Positions 8,773 to 17,423 of a stretch of 64,000 nt of DNA are shown here, piece after piece. The number at the start of each line of letters is the position of its first letter. The stretch's first letter is position 1. Location of the stretch: NCBI GenBank assembly GCA_029256105.1, contig JAQSYO010000014.1:24794-88793 (forward strand). Reading direction: 5' to 3'. The DNA comes from Herbinix sp. (GTDB lineage: Bacteria; Bacillota; Clostridia; Lachnospirales; Lachnospiraceae). A program made the translations under genes and the position numbers. The notes under the pieces were generated by a model. The model searched no databases, was not told the DNA's origin, and saw only the letters and a list, made by a program, of their open reading frames with translations.

Positions 8773-9741
8773 ATGATTATAGGTGAGAATTTACCGAATA
8801 TGCCATGGCAAGACCGTCCGGAAGGATGTAAGGACATTGTCTGGCGATATAACAATAACCCGATTATTAAGAGACACCAAATCCCCAGCGCCAACAGTAT
8901 CTTTAACAGTGCTGTAGTTGCAAAGGACGGCGCCTTTGTCGGAGTATTTAGAAGTGATGACAAGGCCATGGAGCAACGCTTATTTCTTGGCAAAAGCCAG
9001 AATGCGATTGATTGGGATATTGAACATGATCCAATGCCTTTATTCAATGATAAAGAAGAACAAGTGGGTGTTGCATCCGGATATGATCCCAGAGTTTGCT
9101 GGATTGAAGATCGTTATTACGTTACTTGGTGTAATAGTTATCACGGACCAACAATCGGCGTGGCATATTCCTTTGACTTTAAGAAATTCTATCAATTAGA
9201 GAATGCATTTTTACCTTTTAACCGTAATGGAGTTATGTTTCCTAGAAAAATAAATGGTAAATACATGATGTTTTCCCGTCCGAGTGATAATGGACATACA
9301 CCGTTTGGTGATATGTACTTAAGCCAAAGTCCTGATATGGAGCACTGGGGCTATCATCGTTTTGTTATGCAGGCACAAGGTTGGGCATGGACAAAGGTTG
9401 GAGCTGGTCCAATACCAATCGAGACGAAAGAAGGTTGGCTACTCATATTCCACGGTGTTGGAACAACTTGTAACGGTATGATTTACTCCATGGGTGCTGC
9501 TATCTTAGATATTGACGAACCCTGGAAGGTGAAGTATAGATGCAAACCATTCATTTTTCATCCAGAAGAAATTTATGAATGTGTCGGAGACGTTCCGAAC
9601 GTAACCTTTCCTTGTGCAACTTTGCAGGATGCAGCAACCGGAAGAATAGCAATTTATTATGGAGCAGCAGATACTGTAGTTGCTTTGGCATTTACACAGG
9701 TAGATGAACTAATCCAATATATTAAAAATAACGCGTTATAA
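8773..9741 (+). CDS. GH130 family beta-mannoside phosphorylase
   Basis: 322 aa, cytoplasmic, no signal peptide. Family signatures include the N-terminal NPIIKRHQIPSANSIFNSAV, GYDPRVCWIEDRYYVTW (the conserved Asp region) and GAGPIPIETKEGWLLIFHGV. GH130 enzymes reversibly phosphorolyse beta-mannosides and release alpha-mannose 1-phosphate. The linkage (beta-1,4 mannooligosaccharide, Man-GlcNAc or Man-Glc, versus beta-1,2 mannobiose) cannot be told from this reading. AGGAGG lies before the ATG. The gene stands alone between its own promoter and terminator, without a sugar transporter beside it. Confidence 0.9.
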   Translation: MIIGENLPNMPWQDRPEGCKDIVWRYNNNPIIKRHQIPSANSIFNSAVVAKDGAFVGVFRSDDKAMEQRLFLGKSQNAIDWDIEHDPMPLFNDKEEQVGVASGYDPRVCWIEDRYYVTWCNSYHGPTIGVAYSFDFKKFYQLENAFLPFNRNGVMFPRKINGKYMMFSRPSDNGHTPFGDMYLSQSPDMEHWGYHRFVMQAQGWAWTKVGAGPIPIETKEGWLLIFHGVGTTCNGMIYSMGAAILDIDEPWKVKYRCKPFIFHPEEIYECVGDVPNVTFPCATLQDAATGRIAIYYGAADTVVALAFTQVDELIQYIKNNAL

Positions 9742-9761
9742 TATTATTTATAAAAAGTAAG

Positions 9762-9810
9762 AGCTTGTTTTAGAGCAAAGTAACAAGATTTGCTCTAAAA
9801 CAAGCTTTTT
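9762..9810 (+). terminator. Intrinsic terminator of the GH130 gene
   Basis: Perfect 18-bp stem AGCTTGTTTTAGAGCAAA and its complement around a 9-nt loop, followed by TTTT. Confidence 0.95.
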
Positions 9811-9930
9811 AATATATACAATTGAGATATTAAATAAATACATTTTCATGCGATTCTTGACAATTCAACCAACTATAAGTATGATTAAATTGATGTATTA
9901 ATATGAGGAAGAATACAGAGGAGAAGGTTC

Positions 9931-11007
9931 ATGAGGCTAGTTTCACTTTCAATGTTAAATAACGATATGTTATTGGCAAAATCAATTTATTATAACGATT
10001 GTTTGGTGCTAAAGGAAGGTACAATCGACCTAGTGAGGTTTACTGCAAGTCTTAAAAAACTTGGCATTGATTATATATATGTGGAAGATTCCAAAAGTAC
10101 TGGAATTGTGATACCAGATGCTATTTCTGAGGAGACGAGAATATCCTGTAAAAAGATCCTCCGTCAGACAATCGAAGACTTTTCAAACAAAACGATAATT
10201 GATTTAACCGATATGACTGGTACTATTAATAGTATTATTGATGATATTTTAGAGAACCCAGATATTCAGATTAGTTTAAATGATATTGGTGCATCAGATG
10301 AATATACTTTTTCACATTCTGTAAGTACAACGGTATATTCTCTTTTGATCGCAAATCGGTTAGGTTATAACAGGAAGATGATGGAAAAGTTAGCTGCGGG
10401 TGCTTTACTTCATGATATGGGAAAGATCTTACTGGATAATAAGATTGTTAATAAACAAGGGAAATTGGATCCGGAGGAATATGAACATATTAAGCAGCAT
10501 ACAACCCTAGGATACGAAGCTCTTAAGAAATGTGTCAGTTTAACAGAGTTATCACGAATAATATCCTTGTATCATCATGAAACAATGGATGGTACTGGTT
10601 ACCCTACACAGGCTATGGCAGGGGAATTACACGAATTCACGAGAATCGTTGCGGTCGCTGACGTATATGATGCGTTAGTATCGGACCGGTGCTATCGTAA
10701 AAAATGGAGCTCAAACACGGCTGTTAACTATTTGATTGAACACGCGGGAACACAATTTGATACAAAGCTTGTTTCGGTATTAATTAAGCAAATAGCGATA
10801 TATCCTAATGGTTCCATGGTTCGTCTATCGAACAATACGATTGGAATTGTGAAGGAACAAAATATTAACTTTCCATTAAGGCCGATTATTCGAGTAATAA
10901 AAGATAATGAAGGAAATGATATAGAAATGTATGAAATAGATCTTATGAAGATATTATCGATAACAATAATTGAATCGGAGATTGAAATGAATTGTGATTG
11001 GTTGTAA
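9931..11007 (+). CDS. HD-GYP domain cyclic di-GMP phosphodiesterase
   Basis: 358 aa. The N-terminal region (1-125) resembles the DUF3391-like part of clostridial HD-GYP proteins. HD-GYP domain about 125-285: HD at 161-162 in LLHDMGK, HHE near 211 and DGTGYP with GYP at 223-225. A C-terminal PilZ-like or SH3-like tail follows (GSMVRLSNNTIGIVKEQN). All metal ligands of the HD-GYP core appear intact, so cleavage of c-di-GMP to pGpG or GMP is expected. It is cytoplasmic, with no membrane segment. It is the third c-di-GMP turnover protein in the first 25 kb. Confidence 0.92.
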   Translation: MRLVSLSMLNNDMLLAKSIYYNDCLVLKEGTIDLVRFTASLKKLGIDYIYVEDSKSTGIVIPDAISEETRISCKKILRQTIEDFSNKTIIDLTDMTGTINSIIDDILENPDIQISLNDIGASDEYTFSHSVSTTVYSLLIANRLGYNRKMMEKLAAGALLHDMGKILLDNKIVNKQGKLDPEEYEHIKQHTTLGYEALKKCVSLTELSRIISLYHHETMDGTGYPTQAMAGELHEFTRIVAVADVYDALVSDRCYRKKWSSNTAVNYLIEHAGTQFDTKLVSVLIKQIAIYPNGSMVRLSNNTIGIVKEQNINFPLRPIIRVIKDNEGNDIEMYEIDLMKILSITIIESEIEMNCDWL

Positions 11008-11028
11008 CTGTGAGAACTGTTTAAAGAC

Positions 11029-11103
11029 AAAAGGAATGATGTAATCGGAAGCTATTCTCAAGTTCTAAGAGGGAAGCATTTCAATTATATCATTCCTTTT
11101 ATA
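11029..11103. terminator. Bidirectional terminator with long stem
   Basis: Outer stem AAAAGGAATGAT / ATCATTCCTTTT encloses about 48 nt with partial internal pairing. T-rich tails occur on both strands. It separates the HD-GYP gene (+) from the ECF S-component gene (-). Confidence 0.85.
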
Positions 11104-11138
11104 TATTTAATTCGAGCAAACTCCTCCGACCTTAAACA

Positions 11139-11720
11139 CTATCTTGCCCTGATCTTTGCATTTGCAGGAATACTAATAACATGTTGTAAGGGCTTCCACA
11201 CTATTACTGCGATTGCGAAATCGATTAAACTATGAATTATTGTACCAACTCCAACTAATCCGATAACAGTAAACAGATACCCTTTTGCATAATATGCGGT
11301 GGTCATTCCACCCCAATAATAAAAGCTGACAACCGTAACTTCTGCAATTGCATGTACTACAGAAATAACAAATGCAAAGGTGGCCATACTTTTCATGGAA
11401 AGTAAAATGTTATTATTCTTCTTCAGTATATAAGCACCCAAAGTAGCGAATATAATATGAGTTAATGCTCTTAGAACAATAACCAGAGGAAAACCGCCAA
11501 TAAAGAAGCCAAAACTAGTGACTAACGCAACAGTAACCGCAACCGGTGGGGAGATAAACATTGCAATAAATATTGCTACATGGCTAGCCAGGGTATAAGA
11601 GGCAGGCTCCAACATAATTTTAAAAGGCGAGAACATAGGAATAACAATTCCAACAGCACATAGTAATGCTGCAGTACACATGGTCTTAATTTTGTTCGTT
11701 TGATTTGTCATAATAATCAC
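11139..11720 (-). CDS. niaX: ECF transporter S component, probably niacin-specific (NiaX-like)
   Basis: 193 aa with about six membrane segments. The block MLEPASYTLASHVAIFIAMF, then LVTSFGFFIGGFPLVIVLRALTH and HSLIDFAIAVIVW, matches the NiaX-type S component of Group II ECF transporters; substrate assignment is from memory of the family, not a search. It would capture niacin and share the EcfAA'T module encoded elsewhere. Start: GTG 11720 (GGGAAGG 4 nt away) or ATG 11711. A near-perfect promoter lies upstream with an inverted repeat just downstream of it, a possible NiaR-type operator. Confidence 0.72.
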   Translation of the reverse strand: MIIMTNQTNKIKTMCTAALLCAVGIVIPMFSPFKIMLEPASYTLASHVAIFIAMFISPPVAVTVALVTSFGFFIGGFPLVIVLRALTHIIFATLGAYILKKNNNILLSMKSMATFAFVISVVHAIAEVTVVSFYYWGGMTTAYYAKGYLFTVIGLVGVGTIIHSLIDFAIAVIVWKPLQHVISIPANAKIRAR

Positions 11721-11758
11721 ATACCTTCCCTTTTTTGTGGATAGACAGAGTATACATG

Positions 11759-11775
11759 AGACATGATAGCTGTCT
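11759..11775 (-). promoter_or_regulatory. Inverted repeat near niaX transcription start, possible operator
   Basis: AGACA (11759-11763) and TGTCT (11771-11775) form an inverted repeat about 12 bp downstream of the -10 element of the niaX promoter. The position fits a repressor site. The identity of the repressor (for example NiaR) is inferred only. Confidence 0.4.
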
Positions 11776-11786
11776 TGTCAGTAGTA

Positions 11787-11815
11787 ATTATATCGAACTA
11801 AATTAGAAATGTCAA
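11787..11815 (-). promoter_or_regulatory. Consensus sigma-A promoter for the ECF S-component gene
   Basis: Read on the minus strand: -35 TTGACA (11815-11810), 17-bp spacer, -10 TATAAT (11792-11787). Both hexamers are perfect consensus. Confidence 0.88.
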
Positions 11816-11856
11816 CTGATAGTATTAGTAAATTTCTATCTGTTATTCCTATAAAG

Positions 11857-12978
11857 TTATTCCTTCTGACGAACTTCAAAAGGGAATACAAATGGCAATC
11901 CAAACCTGTCACGGATGCCAATGAATTCCTTCTGTACTGCATCTCCAATGGGAACACCTTTGTCTTTGCGGTCTAACCAACATAGGTATTCCTTCTCGCC
12001 AGCGGTATAGATCCGTTCCTCTCCAGGAGCTAATTTGGAGGCTCTAAGAGCTCGGAGGATATCACCGGTAGTTTTTTTAAAGCTATCCAGACCTAGAAAG
12101 GCTTCCGGATCAATGGCAATAAAGAAATGTCCCAGATGGTACGGTGTCTTCTCACTATTTTCGTTGATACCGGACAAAAGCTTGAGATAATTACCGGCTT
12201 GCAATGCGGCAGAAAGAATCTCTACAACGGTTGCATAACCGTAACCCTTATAACCGGCAAGCTCTTCACCGATGCCACCCAGAGGCGCTAACGCAGCAGT
12301 GCCTTTTGTAAGGTCGGTTAGAATTTGCTTACTGTCCGTTAATGCGGAGCCGTCTTGCCCTATTACCATACCCTTCGGAGTATCCATCCCATTACGGGCA
12401 TAATATTCTATTTTTCCACGTTGTGTAATGCTGGTTGCGCAATCAAGTACAAACGGGAATTCTTCATCGGTGGGCATACCAACTGTTAAGGGATTTGTTC
12501 CTAGCATATTTTCAACACCGAACGTTGGTGCGATGGAGGGACGTGCATTTGTACCTGTAATTCCAATCATACCTTGCTTAGTAGCCATAGTAGCATAATA
12601 ACCGGCAATTCCATAATGGGTGGAATTACGCGCAGCCACCATACCCATTCCATATTTTTTGGCTTTCTCAATTGCCATCTGCATTGCTTTGTATCCAACA
12701 ATCATTCCCATTCCGTCGTGACCGTCAACAACAGCAGTTGTGGGTTTTTCTCTAACAATCTCAAATTCTGTTACCGGATTTTGAATCCCTTCCAGCATCC
12801 GATCAATATAAATTGCTTTAAAGCGGTTACAACCGTGACTTTCAATTCCTCTTCGATCACTTTCCATTAATACATCCGAACAGATTACTGCATCTTCATG
12901 GGGAACACCCATTTTTTCAAAGGTGGCTGTCATGAAATTACCGATTAATTCCCAAGAAATATAGGGTCTAGTCTCCAT
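11857..12978 (-). CDS. Ldh/MDH2-family NAD(P)-dependent oxidoreductase
   Basis: 373 aa of the malate/L-lactate/ureidoglycolate/sulfolactate dehydrogenase family (COG2055), which is unrelated to Rossmann lactate dehydrogenases. Visible landmarks: DRRGIESHGCNRF near 50, MVAARNSTHYGIAGYYA (catalytic His region), GTNARPSIAPTFG, MLGTNPLTVGMPT and PLGGIGEELAGYKGYG. The reaction is interconversion of a 2-hydroxy acid and a 2-keto acid with NAD(P)H; the substrate cannot be told here. It is slightly longer than typical 330-350 aa members because of a C-terminal extension. GGAGG precedes the ATG. Confidence 0.88.
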   Translation of the reverse strand: METRPYISWELIGNFMTATFEKMGVPHEDAVICSDVLMESDRRGIESHGCNRFKAIYIDRMLEGIQNPVTEFEIVREKPTTAVVDGHDGMGMIVGYKAMQMAIEKAKKYGMGMVAARNSTHYGIAGYYATMATKQGMIGITGTNARPSIAPTFGVENMLGTNPLTVGMPTDEEFPFVLDCATSITQRGKIEYYARNGMDTPKGMVIGQDGSALTDSKQILTDLTKGTAALAPLGGIGEELAGYKGYGYATVVEILSAALQAGNYLKLLSGINENSEKTPYHLGHFFIAIDPEAFLGLDSFKKTTGDILRALRASKLAPGEERIYTAGEKEYLCWLDRKDKGVPIGDAVQKEFIGIRDRFGLPFVFPFEVRQKE

Positions 12979-13110
12979 AGATAATACCTCCGATCATAAT
13001 TATGTTTCAGAATATTAAAAAAGTTATTTGCATTTATAATCTAATTATATCTTATCGATAAGTCGTTACGCAATAGTTGTAGAAGCAAATTTACAAAATA
13101 TAGAAAGAAA

Positions 13111-13165
13111 AAACAATGTCAAAGCGCTATCGTTAATTACCTACGAAAGCTCTTTAACATTGTTT
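13111..13165 (-). terminator. Intrinsic terminator of the MFS gene
   Basis: Stem AAACAATGT..AAAG / CTTT..ACATTGTTT. On the minus strand it runs into GTTTTTTCTTTC. It lies downstream of the MFS stop at 13243. Confidence 0.85.
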
Positions 13166-13242
13166 AATAAATGTTTCATTAGATTAATGACTACTCTTAT
13201 TAAGAAAATGACAAATATAATATCTATGCTATAATCATGTTA

Positions 13243-14673
13243 CTAAATATTTACCCTGCCATCTTGGCGGTTCGCATCAATCTTTTCTGTCTCAATATGG
13301 AATTTAATAAAATATACGGTAAACAAAATAATGAGAAAGCCGGTCAAATTTAATACCTGTTGGGCGTATATCTTATACCCGAATAACTGGAGATTTGCTT
13401 TTTGCAGGACACCGAGAATGGAGCCCCCTACGATAGAAATCAGAAATCCGAATACTCCGGAAAGCGAAGAGGTAATGGTCAACCAAGTCATGCGCTTCTC
13501 ATTCTTGAAGAAGTCCAGCTGTATTCCAAATAATCCGATACCTACGAAAGCCCAAGCGGTGGAGGCAAAAAAGGATCCAAGGATATACATGGGATAAGCA
13601 TTAAACGGCATAGTGAATGCCATAGAAAGGAAATTAAGTCCTAATGCAAAAAAGCTAAAGCGTAAAATTTTTGCCATTCCATGTTTATCTGCCAATCGGC
13701 CTAGCCTAGGGGTAATATAAATACGGTATAAATTAAGAATAAAGCCCACCAACATAATAAAGGTATAAGGCAATTTCAAGTCATTGATCTGATAACTTGC
13801 ATTGAACGGGATGCAAATATAAAAAGCTAATTGAAACAGGCATTGAATGGAAAATGCCTTACGGAATTTACGATTATGAAAAGCTTCTTTTACCTCAGAT
13901 AATATACTTTGGCTCTTCTCTGCAATCTCAGTATCCTTTGCTTTTTTTGCAAGTCTTCCATGCATTTCTTTCCCATGCTCATTGACATAGGAGATTTTTG
14001 GCTCTTTCATCATAGAGAGAGCAATAACATTAATCAAAGTTAAAATAATTATCAATACACATATAATATTAAAGCCAGTCATAATATTTGTTTTCTTAAA
14101 ATGATCTAAAATCATACCGCAGATTAACATCATACCGGAAACTACAAATACAGCAACGGAATCCTTAATGGAGAAATATTTACCTCGTAATCTGCTAGGT
14201 ACCAGACTTGCGATCCAGTCCTGCGAAGCAGGCAAACCGATCTGAACAAATACCTGTCCTACAAAATACAAGACAACAATTAGAACCGCCTTCTCTACAT
14301 TACCAATTCCCAGAAGAGGAATTAAATACAGCGCAGCGAAAAGAGCACGCTGCAGTGCAGTTGCACAAACTAAAAATTTATATTTTTTAATTCGTTTAAA
14401 GAAATTAATTAAAAATAGCTGAGATAATGCAGCTAAACTTACGAGTGAAGTTATGATTCCGATATTGGCATCGGAAATTCCACTATGAGACATTAATGCT
14501 GCTAAGAAGGTACCTCCTGCAAGCTGGGCAATGGTTTGTGCAGCACTGTCGGCAGTGGTGTAATATATTCGACTGCTTTTCATATCCTTTTTTGATTCTG
14601 GTAAAGCCATAAAGTAAATTCTTCTTATCTGCCCCATCATATATCTGTGTATGTACATTAAGTTGTTTTGCAT
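13243..14673 (-). CDS. Major facilitator superfamily transporter
   Basis: 476 aa, about 12 hydrophobic segments in two six-helix halves joined by a charged loop (about 225-265, rich in K/E). The loop between TM2 and TM3 has a basic patch (FFKRIKKYKF) typical of MFS. A later part reads GRLADKHGMAKILRFSF, a version of the MFS signature at the start of the second half. No substrate can be assigned. GGAGGG lies 12 nt before ATG 14673; an internal MALPESKK start (22 codons in) is possible. Confidence 0.88.
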   Translation of the reverse strand: MQNNLMYIHRYMMGQIRRIYFMALPESKKDMKSSRIYYTTADSAAQTIAQLAGGTFLAALMSHSGISDANIGIITSLVSLAALSQLFLINFFKRIKKYKFLVCATALQRALFAALYLIPLLGIGNVEKAVLIVVLYFVGQVFVQIGLPASQDWIASLVPSRLRGKYFSIKDSVAVFVVSGMMLICGMILDHFKKTNIMTGFNIICVLIIILTLINVIALSMMKEPKISYVNEHGKEMHGRLAKKAKDTEIAEKSQSILSEVKEAFHNRKFRKAFSIQCLFQLAFYICIPFNASYQINDLKLPYTFIMLVGFILNLYRIYITPRLGRLADKHGMAKILRFSFFALGLNFLSMAFTMPFNAYPMYILGSFFASTAWAFVGIGLFGIQLDFFKNEKRMTWLTITSSLSGVFGFLISIVGGSILGVLQKANLQLFGYKIYAQQVLNLTGFLIILFTVYFIKFHIETEKIDANRQDGRVNI

Positions 14674-14739
14674 ATTGTGGTGAAACCCTCCATAACCTTT
14701 CCCATCCGGTAGTTTTACCGGTTTATCCTTACAACAATA

Positions 14740-15255
14740 TTATATTATGTTTTCATCTAATCGTCTTGCCTGCCTTTGTAAGGCCTCATCCTGAAGACGG
14801 TATACGGTCCACTGATCCATAGGTACCCCACCCATTTGTTTATAAAATTTTATCGAAGGTTCATTCCAATTAAGACAAGCCCATTCAAGTCTGCCACAAT
14901 TACGATCCACTGCGAGTTTCGCAAGATATGAGAGAAGTTTTGTACCGAAGCCTTTTCCGCGAACATTTTCCCTTATATAGAGATCCTCTAAATAAATCCC
15001 CGGTCTGCCAAGAAAAGTGGAGTAATTGTGGAAAAACAACGCAAAGGCAACTGGTTGTTGTTGATAATCTCCAAGGATTACTTCAGCCTTTTTCTGTACA
15101 AATAATGTTTCCTCTAAAAGCTCCTCGGTTGCAACAACATCCTCGGACATATTTTCATAGGCAGCTAGTTCTTTAATAAATTGAAGGATGATTGGCACAT
15201 CCTTAAGTGTTGCAAATCGTAGTGTTAAATCGTCTTTATTCAAATTTGATAACAT
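14740..15255 (-). CDS. GNAT acetyltransferase, spermidine/diamine acetyltransferase-like
   Basis: 171 aa. The pattern FLGRPGIYLEDLYIRENVRGKGFGTKLLSYLA contains the acetyl-CoA-binding R-G-x-G-x-G/A loop. It is followed by CGRLEWACLNWNEPSIKFYKQMGG, which closely follows the SSAT/thialysine-acetyltransferase branch of GNATs (EWxxLxWNxPAIxFYxxxGA). It is likely to acetylate a small diamine or lysine analogue, or possibly another amine. It is 66 bp downstream of the start-side of the MFS gene and in the same direction, so co-transcription with the transporter is plausible. GGAGGA precedes the start. Confidence 0.87.
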   Translation of the reverse strand: MLSNLNKDDLTLRFATLKDVPIILQFIKELAAYENMSEDVVATEELLEETLFVQKKAEVILGDYQQQPVAFALFFHNYSTFLGRPGIYLEDLYIRENVRGKGFGTKLLSYLAKLAVDRNCGRLEWACLNWNEPSIKFYKQMGGVPMDQWTVYRLQDEALQRQARRLDENII

Positions 15256-15654
15256 AACTGTTTATCCTCCTGTAAATGATGCAACGTGCAATAATTTAAT
15301 AGTAATAAATATAACAATATATAAAAGTACGAGGTACTAATTACATCGTTGTTGCGTATGTACTATAACCAGAATCATTATAACATCTATAGGTTTGGAA
15401 TGTATAGGTATAAATACCGGAAATTATCGGGTTCGAATGGCTTGTGGGAAGATGGTCACTATATTATAATAAATCAAGTAATAGAATTACAGGTATAGAA
15501 CGTCATTACAGAGTATTAATAAAATTTAGAAACAAACTAAACTACGAAGAGAGAACAGATTTATTGTACAAGACGATATAAAATAAGTTTAGTAAGCTGG
15601 CTTTGAGACTGTAACTAAGGCAACATTTACGATTATATGAATAGAGGATATGAT
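15256..15654. other. Divergent intergenic region, no recognised element
   Basis: About 400 bp between the divergent GNAT (-) and ogg (+) genes, so it must hold two promoters. TATAAA-like and TATAAT-like stretches occur, but none has a convincing -35 at the right distance. No strong hairpin or ORF. Confidence 0.4.
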
Positions 15655-16479
15655 ATGCTAGTACATAATAAGAATTTTAATATAGAACAAATTGCAGATT
15701 CTGGTCAATGTTTTCGCATGAATAAAATTGGCAATCAGAGATTTAGTCTAATTGCTTATGGAAGATATCTTGAACTGTTACAAATATCAGAAGATACTGT
15801 GGAACTAAGCTGTACCGAAGAGGAGTATGAGCAGGTATGGAAAGATTATTTTGATTTAGAGTATGACTATAACAGTATTATTGAAAATCTACATAAGGGT
15901 TCGGACAACTTCCTAAAAGAGGCAGCAGAGTATGGGAAAGGAATTCGAATATTAAAGCAGGAGCCATTCGAAATGATTATTAGCTATATTATCTCCCAAA
16001 ATAAAAACATACCTGCAATCAAGAATTGTATAGAAGCTATCTGCAGACGTTATGGCGAGATGAAGCGGAGTGAGGATTGTGGAGATATAGAGTATTATAT
16101 CTTTCCCTCACCTGAGATACTTGCGTTGGCAAGTAACGAGGATTTGCGTGCACTAAAAACAGGATACCGCGATGCCTATATAATAAAGGCGGCGCAAGCC
16201 GTAGCATATGGGGAGGTGGAACTAAATCACCTGAAGGAAAGTAGCTATGAAGAAGCGGTAAAAGCCTTAAAGTCCATTCACGGGATTGGGGAGAAAGTGG
16301 CAAATTGTATTTCCTTATATGGACTACACCATATCGAGGTATTTCCGATTGATGTTTGGATAGCAAGGGTCTTGAATGAAATCTACAATAATGACTTTCA
16401 TCAGGAGTTATACGAGGGGTATGCCGGAATTATTCAGCAATATATGTTCTATTATATGAGATATTTGAAAAGAGCTTAA
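15655..16479 (+). CDS. ogg: 8-oxoguanine DNA glycosylase (OGG1 type)
   Basis: 274 aa. Excises 8-oxoguanine and cleaves the abasic site (base excision repair). N-terminal OGG_N-like region NIEQIADSGQCFRM, then an HhH-GPD domain: SYIISQNKNIPAIKNCI, hairpin SIHGIGEKVANCISLYGL with candidate Schiff-base Lys214, and catalytic Asp233 in PIDVWIARV. The 19-residue Lys-Asp spacing equals human OGG1 (K249/D268). Clostridial OGG1-like enzymes are known, while most bacteria use MutM. Start: ATG 15655 has AGAGGA 7 nt away and is preferred over the in-frame ATG 15637. Confidence 0.9.
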   Translation: MLVHNKNFNIEQIADSGQCFRMNKIGNQRFSLIAYGRYLELLQISEDTVELSCTEEEYEQVWKDYFDLEYDYNSIIENLHKGSDNFLKEAAEYGKGIRILKQEPFEMIISYIISQNKNIPAIKNCIEAICRRYGEMKRSEDCGDIEYYIFPSPEILALASNEDLRALKTGYRDAYIIKAAQAVAYGEVELNHLKESSYEEAVKALKSIHGIGEKVANCISLYGLHHIEVFPIDVWIARVLNEIYNNDFHQELYEGYAGIIQQYMFYYMRYLKRA

Positions 16480-16638
16480 TATAACATTATTTTGCTATAT
16501 GCAGCTATATTTTACAAAGTATAAAATTCATATTTTTCCATTAAGGTTTCTTCTTAAAGCGATGCAAAATAGAATATCAAGTTATCGTTTCGGAGAAAAT
16601 ACTAAAGAGAAGATTTTCTCAAGAAAGGAAGGAAAATT

Positions 16639-17013
16639 ATGGATAATGATAAAAATGGGAACAAACAAGGCTTAGAGACGGAACGTAGAATTGACCACCT
16701 GGAAAATTTGGTAGAAAAAAAGACTCGAACCGAACGACATCTGGAGCAGCATACGGATATATCCTCTTCACCCAAGAATATTGAACATGCAAAGCAGATA
16801 CAAAAGGAACGGCAGTGGGAAATTGATCATCTGAAGGATAAAATTGCAAATGGAGATAACAGTAGCAATGATTATAAAGAAAATACGGAAAAGCGATTTC
16901 TTTATACTGAGGGATATCTAAACCATAATGCGGATCATATGGATAAGCAAACCTTTAATAATGCGATGGAAAAACAAGAGCATAGAAAAGATCAATTAAA
17001 TTCTTTGAAATAA
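16639..17013 (+). CDS. Hydrophilic coiled-coil protein of unknown function
   Basis: 124 aa, very charged (K, E, D, H, R, Q), with heptad-like stretches (ERRIDHLENLVEKKTRTERHL; KERQWEIDHLKDKI). No hydrophobic segment or Cys. GGAAGGAAAATT precedes the ATG. Composition resembles small spore or stress-associated coiled-coil proteins, but no family was recognised. It is followed by a degenerate A-rich repeat tract. Confidence 0.65.
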   Translation: MDNDKNGNKQGLETERRIDHLENLVEKKTRTERHLEQHTDISSSPKNIEHAKQIQKERQWEIDHLKDKIANGDNSSNDYKENTEKRFLYTEGYLNHNADHMDKQTFNNAMEKQEHRKDQLNSLK

Positions 17014-17021
17014 GATAATGA

Positions 17022-17240
17022 AAAATAATACTCAAATATATTATGTAAAAATAATATTCAAATATAATATGCAAAAATAATAAAGAAAAACAATAGTGAA
17101 AAATAATATAGAAAAACATTAGTGTAAATAAAATTAAAAAATAGTCAAAATAATAAAGAAAAATACTGTTGAAAATAATAAAGAAAAATAATTACAAAAA
17201 ATAATAATAAAAATATTATTGAAAAATAATAATGAAATAC
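17022..17240. repeat. Degenerate A-rich tandem repeat (aaaaataata type)
   Basis: About 220 bp of near-tandem AAAAATAAT/AAAGAAAAATA variants with irregular period (about 14-20 bp) directly after the coiled-coil gene. Non-coding. It is one of several purine-rich tracts in this window (see also 19201, 26530, 45555 and 54320). Confidence 0.75.
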
Positions 17241-17306
17241 ACAAATAGAAATAATGGATGTATGCATTATTATAGCGAGAAATTGTGAGAATAAATTAGA
17301 CCTATT

Positions 17307-17377
17307 GAATGCTGTAAACAAAAATGAGAATAAGGTTAATTGACTACCTTAAATAATCGTTAATGTTTACAGCATTC
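17307..17377. terminator. Long hairpin between convergent genes
   Basis: Perfect 13-bp outer stem GAATGCTGTAAAC / GTTTACAGCATTC, with an inner TAAGGT / ACCTTA hairpin. There is no strong U-tract, so terminator function is probable rather than certain. It lies 46 bp beyond the AspRS stop. Confidence 0.55.
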
Positions 17378-17423
17378 ATTTATAGGTATCGATATTTTTA
17401 TATATTAGATGGTCGCACTATCA